64,000 nt of DNA from Glandiceps talaboti (taxonomy: Eukaryota > Hemichordata > Enteropneusta > Spengelidae), in NCBI RefSeq assembly GCF_964340395.1, contig NC_135559.1, forward strand, positions 4,936,501 through 5,000,500, written 5' to 3'. Position 1 is the first letter of the stretch, and every line of letters begins with the position of its first letter. Positions 48,565 through 62,217 of this stretch are shown here, piece after piece. The notes beneath the pieces were generated by a model that saw only the letters and a program-made list of their open reading frames with translations, had not been told where the DNA came from and ran no database searches. The position numbers were made by a program, and so were the translations under genes.

Positions 48565-50997
48565 GGTGAATCTGGAAAATTCAATAAACATAGTTGACCG
48601 GATTTAATCTACTTAACAAGGCAGCAAAAGACAAGTTGCATGTCATGCATTATTCATGAATCCAGGCCCCACAATTCAACTCATTAATATTCACAGCACT
48701 GCTATCAGTAAACCTTACGAATGTACGAAATAAGTAATATGCCTCCACGTTAAGAGTATTGAAAATCCGTTACATCATTTTTTTGCGCTGGTTTTATACT
48801 TAGAGTTATTTACACGTTTTAGCGGCATTTTTGTACACCTGTGACAACTTCAGGTCGGGAGCTTCTTTCCCCCAGATTGTATTATCAGCTACTTCAATAG
48901 TATTTACACGTAGGCCTATCGTATGTACTTGGTTGACATCTTGCCGAGAGCTAGCTAGCTCTCGACAACTGAATCTACACTGGAATGGAATCCAGTCGAA
49001 ATACCAGTAGTGTGGCGGCCTAACTTATATAGCTAAATGGTTAAAGAGATGACTTATAGACAACAAACCTTGCAATATATCATGAGATATTTGAGGAAGT
49101 TGCCCTGTGATCATAAATTTAACGACCTTAGTACTACACTGGATAAACTTGCTGACATCGGTAAATGGGCAATTACCCCGAGACAGTTCAAACCTTTTAC
49201 TCCTGTTTCCGCAAGTCTGAGTTTTCAGCTCCGGTGACTTTACGGTGTTTATATAATTTTTTGTTGAAAAGCAGTTTGATCTTTTTCACAAAAAAGGTCT
49301 AATGTAATCACCGCGTTTGAGTATTGTCACTTTAACTGTACAATAAGTAAGACCGTGGAGTAAAATATGAGAATAAAATGGTACACTTGTACAACCAAAT
49401 AGAAAACTGATTAATTATTAAAAGAACCATGTGTATAGCTCTCCTACATGTTACACCATTTTCTAAAGGATACGGATATTGAAGTGCCTTTTTTATGATT
49501 TTGAACTTGTAGACAGACCACTAATTATCAAATAACAGTTATTCAAACAACGATTATTTTAACCCGCCCGGTGATTAACACACATTTGGCAAAGATGAAA
49601 GTTATACCGTGTATACACTGTTGTTTACCTGTATGGGACTAGCTTGTCTCGACCGTGCGTTCAATGGAGTCTTGAAATATGCTGTGGAGCTGGTTTACTT
49701 GAAGGTAAATTTGAGAAACCCTTTGATACGTTGTGTTGAGCCAAAGCCCGCAAGACACGCTTTGTCGCACTAAACGCGAATGTCATGTACTATAACTACC
49801 AGTCACATAGAACGTCACACAGGTGAATCTCTTTACGTATTACGTATTTACGTGTTAACAATACTGAAAACAGACCGGATCAATGGACTGGTTTGTCAGC
49901 CTTTCATATGCAGAAACCGTGGTCGTATGTTAGCCGTGTTGTTTAAAAAGCAAATACAATGAACATTGTAGAAAAGCAATGGGGTTGTACACAATGAAAG
50001 GGTTTTAGCCGCCAGCAAGTTCCCATCGCCACCATGGGTTCAGTATTTTACTACGGTGAAAGAATCTTTGACATTGTCAGATACCGCTACTATTGTCCGA
50101 CAAGCTACTGGAACTCCTTTGGCCAAAGGCATATTAGACTGCGATTTCCTCGTTGACGAAGATTAAGAAGCCAACATTAATTTGTCCACGTATAGAAAAC
50201 ACATTATAAGTGTTTACCTTTCTTCGTTTTCAAAATAAACCGTCGCACGAAAGTCCCACGAAACCGTCAAATTTAGTTACTGTTCAATCTTTGGAATGCA
50301 ACCTCTTCACACGAGCGTAATCTAAAGTGTATTTGTACAGTAGCCTGTGAAAGATAGAAATGTAGTGTGGATGTCACTACACTTTAGACAAACATTCTCC
50401 AGTGTATCCAGGTTACAGTTTTGCAATCGAAGAAGCCAGTAAACCCGAACACAGATATAGCAGACCATCGTTCTGTGCGATAAACATCTTTAATGTTACA
50501 TCTCAACGTCTGGGCCCAACAAATCTTACTAAAATTGCAAAATTTCATCGTCTTTTTTTTAAAGTGTCACTTACATTGACACATTCGTTCTCTGTTTTCA
50601 AAAAGGGGTTTAGTACTTACTGTTACCGACCTAATATTGCATCAGCCATGGACTGACCAAATGTTACAATATAGGGGGCACTCCACCGGTTGCCAAGTCA
50701 ACGACTGGTGATTCCTTAGACTGTGTTACCATGGCATTGACAACATCCAGTATTTATCTCGACGAAATATCGTTCATCATTTTGTCGTCTCTCACTTAAC
50801 ATTCTCCACGCGAATTGTTTTTAATGATATGTGAAACTAAGTCATGGTAAAGAAAATAACCATGTTACAGATTATGTTACGTCAGAGTAATATCATGTTT
50901 GGCACAGTGGGACGAACAGATACTCAAACATGTATCAAATTTATAGAGAATTTCCATTGGTACAAATTATAGATTCGAAAAGTAAAGTAAACATATC

Positions 50998-52075
50998 TGG
51001 ATATCACCTTCAGAAAAGCACGTGAAATGTTGTATGTCACCTTCAGAACAACACGTAAAATGTATATTACCTTCAGAACATCACATACATGAAATGGTGC
51101 ATGTCACCTTCAGAACAGCACGTAAAATGTATATTACCTTCAGAACATCACATACATGAAATGGTGCATGTCACCTTCAGAACAGCACGTAAGATGTTGC
51201 ATATCACCTTCAGAACAGCACGTAAAAAGTTGTATTACCTTCAGAACAGCATTTAAACTGCTGTACATCGCCTTTAGACACAAAACTAATTGTTGTATAT
51301 AACCTAAACAGAAGACTAAACGATGTAGATTACCATTAGACCCACCATGAATTACTGTATTGCTAATCACCGTAAGACAGAACATGAAATGTTGTATACC
51401 ACCTATATAAACAGACCATGAAATAGTGTAAATGGTGAATATCACCTTTAAACAGAACATGAAATGTTGTATATCACCTTTAGACTGAACATGAAATGTT
51501 GTATATCACCTTTAGACAGAACATGAAATTTTGTATATCACCTTCAGACAGAACATGAAATGTTGTATATCACCTTTAGACAGAACATGACATGTTGTAT
51601 ATCACCTTTAGACAGAACATGAAATGTTGAATATCACCTTTAGACAGAACATGAAATGTTGTATATCACCTTCAGACAGAACATGAAATGTTGTATATCA
51701 CCTTCAGACAGAACATGAAATGTTGTATATCACCTTTAGACAGAACATGAAATTTTGTATATCACCTTCAGACAGAACATGAAATGTTGTATATCACCTT
51801 CAGACAGAACATGAAATGTTGTATATTACCTTTAGACAGATTATGAAATGTTGTATATCACATTTAGACAGAACATGACATTTTGTATATCACCTTCAGA
51901 CAGAACATGAAATGTTGTATATCATCTTTAGATGAAATGTTGTATTATAATATCACATGAACATGACATGTTACACATCAACTTTAGACAGAACATTACA
52001 TTTTATATATCACCTTTAAACAGAATGTAGATCACCTTTAGAGAGTACATGAAATGTTGTAGACCACCTTCATAT
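50998..52075. repeat. 32-bp minisatellite, roughly 30 units
   Basis: The core unit reads TATATCACCTTTAGACAGAA then CATGAAATGTTG. It is regular from about 51440 to 51920. At the left end (51060-51190) the units are diverged (ACCTTCAGAACAGCACGTAA) and arranged as a duplicated two-unit block of about 65 bp; at the right end they decay. Pattern: homogenised centre, degenerate flanks. Confidence 0.93.
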
Positions 52076-53312
52076 TGAAATTATGAATTACATTACATAG
52101 TCCTGTATACCGGTAATTGGATTCATATTTTAATGGCTTCCCTTGTTTAAATCAAACCAATCGTTCACACCGTTTTAATTTTCATTACTCCCTTGTGTAT
52201 CATATATACTGACACACTTGAAATTAACATCTATCTATATAAAATGCCACACACTTCTTCATTAACTTTACGTCTTCCGTTCACCTGTTGTAATCGTAAC
52301 AGCTTCAGTTCCGCTTGAGGGCGTCCTTTTCATAAATTTAGTTAATCACATTACTCCCTGCTAATTTTGTTTTTCAAAACTGACTTGGTAATAATGCGGT
52401 TATTTTAATTCGTTTACATAAGCCAGTTAATGCAACCAGCAGCTAAAGTAAATATACAGGATTCCAATATCATTAAAGAGATTACAGTTCATTTCTACAT
52501 GTAAATTGTTTCTGCGCCTAGCCCTTCCCGCCAAAATTCAACAAATTCTAATTTCTTTGTCAATGCCATCTTCATTTTGGAGAAAAATTGAAGAAATTGT
52601 CAAAACACGTCAATATTTGCCAAAAATGTCGTGTATATTGTGTAAACAAAGTTAAATTGGTATACATAGTTGGTATAGTCATCAAGGCTTCGGTGGCGAC
52701 TGAGTACGCATAATCTCTTTTCGTTTACATTTAATTTTTATAAAAAGTAACGACACCATTTTGACGACTTAATCACCGCTAAATGAAACTTTTGACATTA
52801 CTTTCTTTTTATTTTAGTAAAATCTGTGTACAATAAAATTGACACGTGCAAAAACAATTATATAGATATCAAACATGTTCAAAAATTTGGATGGAAATAT
52901 GGCTGGTAATGATAAATTTAATACTCGCAACGCTTTTACTAAATGCACTAAGTCAGTGTATTGATTCTTTTCTTTAGCAAAATATGTTTTCTTCAAAATA
53001 ATATTTTATTTTATGATTACTAATAACACCTTTTATAGCGGATGAATATGGCGGTCTTTTTAAACGATTATCAGTCATGGAAGCCAATACATGAATTATG
53101 ATTATTCTGTAGACATTTGATAAGTCGTAAAATATTCAGCTATTAATCTTTTTCATCATTTTTGATTTATTAGTGAAATATTACAATGTATCCATTCCGT
53201 GTAACCTTATATCGGCATCTACTAAATACATGGGGATATAGTGTTACATGTATTTATTGCATAGTTAGTTGATTACAGAAAAAACATGCCCGTTTTCGTA
53301 ACAGTCACTTAG

Positions 53313-53436
53313 TGATACCAACCTATCACTTTGGGATACCAACCTATCACTCGGGGATATCAACCTATCACTCGGAGATACCGACAATCACTCGGAGATA
53401 CCGACAATCACATATCAGGGATACCAACCTATCACT
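53313..53436. repeat. Short tandem repeat of about 24 bp, about 5-6 copies
   Basis: Unit GGGATACCAACCTATCACTT, with variants GGAGATACCGACAATCACTC in the third and fourth copies. Confidence 0.85.
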
Positions 53437-54966
53437 TATTCGATCTACTTCTAAACTGTAACCCTTTTTTCAGCTATTTATGACTTTTTAGAAGAAAAAC
53501 GCCTAACAAAATTATCTAATTCATTCATCTCAGATATTATGGATTTGTTACTATGGTTACTTGATGATGACTATCACCAAGATTCATCATAATTTACTCC
53601 TAACAGAGAGGCTTTGGCTTTCAAACTTGGAAACCAATGCCCAGAAGTCTGTGGGCTAGCGTATACGCCATACACTGGCTGGAGTCACTCACACACAAGT
53701 TTCTTACTTGTCTGTGCCCAATGGAAGACAATGATTCGTATATGGACTTGAACTGAATTCGTTAATGACACTAAACAGCATATGTTTAAAGACACCACCT
53801 TCTACTAAATTTGAGTATTTTGTCATGCAGAAATTATTTTTAGATGGCTTGAACTTGAGGTGAAGGTATTTTTGATTTAACAAACGGTGAGTATTTGGCA
53901 ATACTTGGAAAGCTTGACGAATCGGTGACGTTGTTGTCTTTTTCTTCCCAAGCTTACACGGTGTACTCGTACCGTATCCCGACTACACTGACATAACATA
54001 TATTTGTGGATTCACGATTAAAATGAAATGATGTGCTCTCTGTCATTGTACAGACTTCGTTCATGGGTTGATTATTTTATTTTGAAAGATAAACCGGTGA
54101 TGTAAATCGGTGCGGGGTGGCCGTAAAGTGTTTCTAAAATTTACTAATACATATTGCGAAATCGAAGGTGATACAACGTGTGTTGTATTGATGGTGCATA
54201 CTATGGCGTACAACAATTGATGTATCGGAATGTCTGGTAACGATCATTTCCGTTTTAAAATAGAAGTGCTCTAATATACCAGAATGAAGTGGTTGCTATG
54301 GAAACTGTACCTATTAAAATAAGACTGAAAACCCTCACCTTGTACACGTAGTGTATAAATTCATCATCTCGTCTTACGTATCGTTTGCTGACCTTTTAAC
54401 CGCTTCGCCTGCGACAGTCAGCAAGTCGTACGGACATAGTGTAAGCTATGAACGTGTCATCTCGATACAGAGTTTGGGATTTCTCGGAGGTACACTGCAA
54501 GGTAAGTAATTTCCATTCTAACAAATCTAATCAGATTGAAGGTTGACGCATGAGACTGCCTTTACTGTCACTCATTTATCCGTAATGTCATTGGTCAGGA
54601 GCGTTACTAGTGGCAACGTACTCTAGACTGTATAAAAGCTGGCCTATGAACATATAAAAAACAATCATTATGAAACTCTGATTTCCTTCACCTTAATTTA
54701 TTAAGCTGTTGTCAACCCAACCCCCCCCCCCATAGCAATCAAACAAAAATAAATTGAATCATTAAATACGCTAGCTAGCACAGGGACTTGGCAGTCTGAC
54801 TTGTGTCGTTCGCCAGAACATGTATATCAGGTCATAGAGTGTAGGGTCTATGGCCAGGTCAAGTTAGCTTGTTGCCTATTCTCTTGGCTATAAATATGTA
54901 AAGTTTCTAGTAAAATGGATATTTACGTATTCGGTTACTGTAACTTTAAATAATTATTGCACTAAC

Positions 54967-55107
54967 ATACATACATACATACATACATACATACACACAC
55001 ATACATGCATACATACATACATACATACATACATACATACATACATACATACATACATACATACATACATACATACATACATACATACATACATACATAC
55101 ATACATG
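54967..55107. repeat. (ACAT)n microsatellite
   Basis: Near-perfect CATA/ACAT run directly abutting the 36-bp minisatellite. Confidence 0.95.
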
Positions 55108-56076
55108 AATATACTTACTAACCACTTAGTGGACCATCCAATGAATATGTCTACTAACCACTTAGTGGACCATCCAATGAATATACTTACTAACCACTTA
55201 GTGGACCATCCAATGAATGGATTTACTAACCACTTAGTGGACCATCCAATGAATGGATTTACTAACCACTTAGTGGACCATCCAATGAATAGATCTACTA
55301 ACCACTTAGTGGACCATCCAATGAATATATCTACTAACCACTTAGTGGACCATCCAATGAATAGATCTACTAGCCACTTAGTGGACCATCCAATGAATAG
55401 ATCTACTAACCACTTAGTGGACCATCCAATGAATAGACTTACTAACCACTTAGTGGACCATGCAATGAACAGACTTACTAACCACTTAGTGGACCATCCA
55501 ATGAATAGATCTACTAACCACTTAGTGGACCATCCAATGAACAGACTTACTAACCACTTAGTGGACCATCCAATGAATAGATCTACTAACCACTTAGTGG
55601 ACCATCCAATGAATATACCTACTAACCACTTAGTGGACCATCCAATGAATAGATCTACTAACCACTTAGTGGGCCATCCAATGAATAGACTTGCTAACCA
55701 CTTAGTGGACCATCCAATGAAAAGACGTACTAACCACTTAGTGGACCATCCAATGAAAAGACGTACTAACCACTTAGTGGACCATCCAATGAAAAGACGT
55801 ACTAACCACTTAGTGGACCATCCAATGAAAAGGCGTACTAACCACTTAGTGGATCATCCAATGAATAGACGTACTAACCACTTAGTGGATCATCCAATGA
55901 ACAGACGTACTAACCACTTAGTGGATCATCCAATGAATAGACTTACTAACCACTTAGTGGATCATCCAATGAATAGACGTACTAACCACTTAGTGGATCA
56001 TCCAATGAATAGACGTACTAACCACTTAGTGGATCATCCAATGAATAGACGTATTAACCACTTAGTGGACTATCAA
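55105..56076 (+). repeat. 36-bp minisatellite, 27 units, open in one frame
   Basis: 27 head-to-tail units of exactly 36 bp (ATGAATAGATCTACTAACCA then CTTAGTGGACCATCCA). As 36 is divisible by three, the array reads as a 333-residue frame of 12-residue repeats (MNRSTNHLVDHP). Each unit contains the near palindrome CCACTTAGTGG. Variants are ordered along the array: ATA/GGA codons and TCT at the left, AAAAGACGT in units 18-21, and GTGGATCATCC in the last units. There is no splice signal, signal peptide or family match, so I call it a satellite rather than a gene. Confidence 0.93.
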
Positions 56077-56503
56077 TTTAACTTTAAATGTGATCAGTTT
56101 CACTAAGATTAATCACGATTGTCAGAGTAACAGCTGAACATTAAGATTTAATTAATGGTGCCACATCACGTACAACATTTCCCATTTGAGTTAAATCGAT
56201 GTCATAGCGTTAGGCTGGTTCGCTGATTTCAAATAATCATCGGAACGTCAAGACAGAAGAGTGAGAAATTCTACACATGGTCATCGAATTATTGGCCACT
56301 TTGCGTCACCTGTATAACGTTTCTCGACCCTCAGAACAAAACAAGTGGAGCAATTACTCGTTTGGCGAGAATTGCATTACACTTTCAAAGCACGGAGGTA
56401 GCTCCCCTTATAACTATATGGTCAAAGCTACAATACGACGATCGACTTTTTGACCCGTTCTCGCACACAAGAGCATATTTTCTGCGGATGCAACGCTTAT
56501 TGC

Positions 56504-56572
56504 AGGGTGCCGTAAAAGATGCTTGCACGGTGCCGTAAAAGAGGCTTGCACGGTGCCGTAAAAGAGGCTTGT
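56504..56572. repeat. Three-copy repeat of 26-27 bp
   Basis: GGTGCCGTAAAAGAGGCTTG occurs three times with CAC linkers. It is GC-richer than its surroundings. Confidence 0.85.
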
Positions 56573-57904
56573 GGTTTAAGGATGATACTTCTTGACCGGA
56601 GTTGATGTTTCGGTTCAGCGAGAAGACTTTTTTTGGAGGTGCCAAGGTATCTAGAGGATTATGAATCGCAAAAGACAGCTGTCGGGAATTTTCTGAATCC
56701 CTCTCAGCCCGACAGCTGTGGAAGTCACAATCATTGCTGTTTAAGGCCAGTGACAAATGGGCTCTCAGTTACAGACTGACTGCAGCTTGATGACACATAT
56801 TTCACAGATACCCAATGTGTCACATGGGTTAAATCCTGAAAGTGTAATTGAGCTCGGCCATGATGCTAATGAGAGGTAGAATCTACTTACATGGCCATGT
56901 CAATTGGTGATATTCAACGCTACTCCGGGACGTTACTTCAACATGTTCAAATAAATCGGAAGTTATGGAACTGCGCTCAGCCTCCGTTGCACTATCACGA
57001 AACTTCATATACAGTCGATTTCGTACAAAAGAGACGCTGAACCGTTTCACTGTTGCCGAAAAGAAGTGATAGATATGTTTTATACACGTAAGAATTTACG
57101 ACGATATGAAAATAACGGCAAAACAAAAACTTTACGTAAATATTGGTTCTGTACGGAGTGTTTGGTTTTGGTTTTGTATAATTCAAAACAACAGACGTAG
57201 TCCGTAGTCCTGCTTGCATGCGGAGTAATACGGGACTCGATTCTGACAATTGTCCAGTCAAGTCAGTAATACAGACTCGTGCACCGTCATGTAAGCAGGA
57301 CTAACGTAGTCCGTAGTCAATGAAACAGGAAATGACAAAAATTAATGTGAAATCTTTTATGAAATAAAAAATATCCGAGTTTTCAAAAAATATGGCACAC
57401 GTTACAGCTGATACATATGTTGGTTTGATTCAATCTATATTGAAGTTGTTTTAATGTTACAATCTCCTTGCCTGATACAGACGACTCGTTGTTATGGAAA
57501 CCGTTTAATCAAGATCCCATTAACTTGATGATAGGGATAAAAGTCCCTCGTTGATCAATCGCTTCAATTCGTTACCATGGTAACTATATATTTACTCGAA
57601 TATCTGGTATGACATCAGAGTTGCTTCTCAAATAGCATGATAATTATCTGGGATAGTCATCTGTAAACCTACATATCTGTTTTAATCACGTGGTCGCAAA
57701 AGTCATCAAATAATGCAATTATATGCTTCTTTGTCCGAAACATTTACACAAGTGTATAATCTTTTTTCAATGACTTTTGCCTTTTACTTAAATTATTTCC
57801 GACTTCATGTTTTCGTGGTCAGGCATCAAAATATAATTTCGTTTTTGTTGAAATTTCGTTTTGGGGTCAAACGTGAATGGTTGTATCATGAAACTTGAAC
57901 GCAA

Positions 57905-58014
57905 AAACACCACCACCACCACCGCCACCTACCGACATCATAACCACCATCACCACCACCCCCACCGCCATCAACACTACTACTACTACTACCACCACCA
58001 CCACCACCACCACC

Positions 58015-58111
<97 letters not shown>

Positions 58112-58180
58112 ACACCACCACCACCGCCGCCACCGCCGCCACCACCACCACTACCAAACACAACAACCACAACCACAGCC
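57905..58180. repeat. Compound (CAC)n-(ATC)n microsatellite
   Basis: Trinucleotide run over about 270 bp passing from ACC to ATC and back to ACC/GCC. It creates homopolymer-like frames (His, Thr, Ile, Met, Asp, Gly) on both strands that are not genes. Confidence 0.95.
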
Positions 58181-59624
58181 ACCCTTACAAATCCACGCGT
58201 TATTCATAGTTGCATGCGTTGTCCAGTGTTTGATGAGAAAACGGTGTCTGAAAACTTATGTAATATTTACCAACCTTGGAGTATGACGAAAACACATGTT
58301 TACTACAAATATTCCAATAATACCTTTGATGATAATATTTGTAATCCATTTTCCCCATGTTTGTTTACTCGGAGAAAACGATCGATATTTGATATACATT
58401 AAACCCTATTTGCATCGAAAATGAGAAGAAGAAAAACGCTCCTTAAGGTAGCTAGACATCGACAAACACTGCCACGTGACGTAATCAAGTTGGCTGCCTT
58501 GGTCTTCATGACAATACACGTCGATTCATTATACATGTATACATAATCACAGGGGCGTGTAATATTTCTCAGATTGTTGTTTTCCTTGCCTACGGGCTGA
58601 ATATAAGAACGTTTTGACTACAATTTCCTACCCGGGAGGTGTGTTATTTCTACTAGTACAGAGATTGATACATTTGTAGCAGGGGGATTCGTACTTTAAG
58701 AAAACGGCAATCAAAGCCCCTGTGCACAGAATGCCACACGGCGACGTTTGATATACTCTATTGCGTAATACTAATAGCAAATTGGACGAACTTTAACAAA
58801 ATATAAAATATTTATGAGGTCGCTCAAACTTTTAGAAATAATATCAGAATTTTATATTTATAAATTGGTAAACTGTTTGCCTCTTATTTTATTCACTTGA
58901 TCACAACACACCAGCTGTACCAATAAATCAGTGAAGGATTATAAGTCACAATGACACAACATGAAAACAGCTGAACTCTTACATTTAAAGAAATTACCAG
59001 CAACGTTATTCGGGTACAACAGCATTAAGAATGTAAGTACGTCTACCATACCTTTATGGCATTATCACAAACAATGGTTGTATACGAAAGAAGAGAAATA
59101 ATACGATTCTGCACTATACACAGTTCGACAATTTACTTGCCTGTTCCTGTCTACATTAAATGTATCTACCTTTAATTTTAATTAAGCTATATCGATGCAA
59201 TAATGTCATTTAAACGTCGTTCACAACATTTGCACTGTAGACTAGTGATGCAATCGACCATTTTCATTCAATCTTTGTTCCACAACTGTTAAGAAGCTTT
59301 ACAATGTCGGATGTTCATGTTTAACTTCACGAACATCACACACATGCAACAGTGCTATGTTAATGTAAACATTGATCGCAGAGAAGCATTAATGATGACG
59401 TAGGCGTCAAATAAGATTTATTATAACAGGTGGTGTATACTATTATTAGGAAACAATTTGCATACTATATATATTTAACAACTAGCCTATATAGTGCAAT
59501 CTGATTTATTTTCATGTAGGATATTTGTTCGTGTCATTTTTGTTATCCCAATCTGTTTTCTGTTTTGCTCTACTATATCCGATGACGTTCTTCGTCAACC
59601 TGTTCAAGATCCACTGTCCGTCTT

Positions 59625-59783
59625 ATGTATGTATGTATGTATGTATGTATGTATGTATGTATGTATGTATGTATGTATGTGTGTGTGTGTGTGTGTGTAT
59701 GTATGGATGGATGGATGGATGGATGGATGGATGGATGGGTAGAGGTGGCATGCAGACAGACAGACAGACAGACAGACAGTCAG

Positions 59784-59860
<77 letters not shown>

Positions 59861-59862
59861 GG
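59625..59862. repeat. Compound (TATG)n-(GT)n-(GGAT)n-(CAGA)n microsatellite
   Basis: Four different simple repeats in a row: TATG to about 59680, GT to 59698, GGAT at 59705-59738, and CAGA at 59756-59861. Confidence 0.95.
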
Positions 59863-60198
59863 ATGTGTGTTAACAGACCGAAAACTAGTTTTTTGAAAAC
59901 CCTTCGAGTTGTCTTTGTGGTAAATATAGTGTGCAAGCCAAGTTAATACGTTCAAACAGGAAATACATATTACAGGATATATATCATGACAACGTGTGAC
60001 AAATGACATGTACATAGATTTGAATTTGAAATGGCCATAACTGTCCTCATAATTATTCTGAGACTCCAATATTTTTCTTCATTCGCCCAGAACATACTCC
60101 TGATAAAAGGATTTTGTCACCACTCGTTTTGAACTCGTAGTGACAAGGCCCCTTAGGTCACAATTATTTTCTTTGACTGAATGAAGAAAACGGGAAAA

Positions 60199-60232
60199 CA
60201 CACACACACACACACACACATACACACACACG

Positions 60233-60323
<91 letters not shown>
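60199..60323. repeat. (CA)n-(TA)n compound dinucleotide
   Basis: A CA run with TACA and CGCA interruptions, then an uninterrupted TA run of about 75 bp, the longest in the window. Confidence 0.95.
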
Positions 60324-60331
<8 letters not shown>

Positions 60332-62041
60332 CTGTGTGTGAGAGAGAGCTACAAAATCAACAGACTTATCTAGAATTGGCGACTTTGGGAGCCATATAAC
60401 AAATAACACTCAATCACTTCTCATTAACATATTTCCAGGGACCTAAATTTATTGAAATCTTGGAGCTTTTACAGGGGAACTGACAATACATACATTAACA
60501 TCTTTTAGAACAAATTTCAATTTATAATGTTATTGCTGATGTGACATTCAAATGGTCTGGGTCACAGGTAGGTTATAGAACACAATACACCGTAATTGGA
60601 CTGTAAATATACAATTGTAATGAATGGTAATCACATTATTGCTTAAAATTGATTGGTCAGTGAATATCACTTGACGTAACCAGGTTGACGTACGTGAAGA
60701 CTTGAAAATGTTACATATAACGTAACAAGGTGTCAAAAAACGCTGGAAAGTCACTAGACGCCATCATTATTCAAATTTATAAGAGACATGTAAAGGAGTG
60801 AGATTCTTTAACTATCTTTTACACAATATGTATTAAACATCAAATTCTCATTTCAAACAAATTTTCCATCGAACAAGTACAACAATTGGTAAATATTTAA
60901 ATACACGTACGTTATATAGAGGTTAAAGGTCAAACTGTTGAACATTTCAATGTGTTTTGTAGGCGAGTAATGGCACATGAGTTCACTGTCAATAAATTTA
61001 CAATAGATGAATTTAATCGTTAGAAGAAAAAAACATTTTGTTATCACAGATTTATGTATCACGACTAAATATTGGCAGCCGTATCATTACGTACGACATA
61101 AAATTCACTTCGCACGAGGATATCGTTCGGTTACGCAACACTTTTTGGGTAACTACGCAATCCGTGACACCACATTTCCAGGGTACTTTAACAATTTCCA
61201 GCGACATGACACTTTTAATATACTTTGACACTTACTAGGGTAATTCGAAAACTTTCAGCGATACCTCGTTCCCATGGTGAAACACATTTAACAACTTTCA
61301 TTACATCGATCATCACACATGGCATGTCATCAATACCAACAGCATCGGATAAAAATGGGTTTTTCTTCACATGTACTCCGTTACTATAGAAAACATCCTA
61401 GTGAAACAGTATAATGACAGAGGTAGTCGGTATGGAGACATTACTAAACACAATTACATTGTACATATCATGCAAAACAATATAAAAAAATTAGATATTG
61501 AAAACAATTTTTTGAAGATTATTAGATTAGAAAAACAACATGAAGTCACGTGACTCGTATAAAAGATGAGTAGAAATGATGTCCGTCTTGAAGAGCAAAC
61601 ATTGAATTATTAAAATTTTGTCGCCATAACAACCACTTGGTCCCTCACAACTGGCGAGTTTGCACATGACAGAATTACTTAATTTCAAAAGTCAACAATC
61701 TTGAAAGTTATGCGCATAATTAATACTGCTACGTACTGCTTCAGTAAATCCATTTCCACACCATCAAATCTCTTTTTTTCATACGTTTCGCGCGTCCCAA
61801 GTTTCTCATCTTTTTAAATCTCCATTTTAACTTTCTACCAATTTGAATAAACCTTCTTTTATGTCTGCATGGATTTTAAATCATGACTAAAACCGTTCTA
61901 CCATTTGTTCTGACTTCGTGTCACCCAGCAAAACACGGTGTTTTTATCTTTGCTGTCCGATTAATATTCTACAATCTACAGTCACACCGCCATCAATGGC
62001 CTCGTCTTAATCGAGGTTTGTGAATATTCATATCTTCATAA

Positions 62042-62081
62042 TGACGTCACTGTTCACGCGTGCATATTTTATATGACGTCA
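62042..62081. promoter_or_regulatory. Two full CRE sites in a short duplicated block
   Basis: TGACGTCA occurs at 62042-62049 and 62074-62081. Each is followed by C(T/A)GTTCACGCGTGCA, so the block of about 32 bp is duplicated. It lies just past the stop of the second cholinesterase. A regulatory role is inferred from the exact CRE consensus only. Confidence 0.45.
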
Positions 62082-62217
62082 CAGTTCACGCGTGCAGATT
62101 TATGTACAAACTATATGCACTCATCACAGTATCTATACAATACAATCCATCCATTCATTGACTGTTATGTACAATCATTCCTGTACAATTAATTCATTTG
62201 GGAATTATTCCTCTGCA

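Larger units (their letters stand above)
48565..62217. other. Intergenic region between the two cholinesterases
   Basis: No gene supported. The first part must contain the AChE 5' UTR exon and promoter, which I could not place. The rest holds minisatellites at 50.99-52.07 kb, 53.31-53.44 kb, 55.1-56.1 kb and 56.50-56.57 kb, compound microsatellites at 57.9-58.2 kb, 59.6-59.9 kb and 60.2-60.3 kb, and paired CRE sites at 62.04-62.08 kb. Confidence 0.5.

Noticed and set aside
48565-48591. Upstream ATG as the AChE start
   Set aside because: A TTTTCCAG acceptor lies between it and the ATG at 48564, which has the better context and gives a cleaner signal peptide.
55105-56106. 333-residue open frame as a protein-coding gene
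   Set aside because: It is a 36-bp satellite; a unit length divisible by three with no stop gives an endless frame. No splice signals, signal peptide or family resemblance.
57861-58286. His-, Thr-, Met- or Asp-rich frames on both strands
   Set aside because: They are readings of one compound trinucleotide microsatellite.
59494-60069. Frames rich in MYVC, TDRQ or CLSV repeats
   Set aside because: Readings of the tetranucleotide microsatellites at 59.6-59.9 kb.
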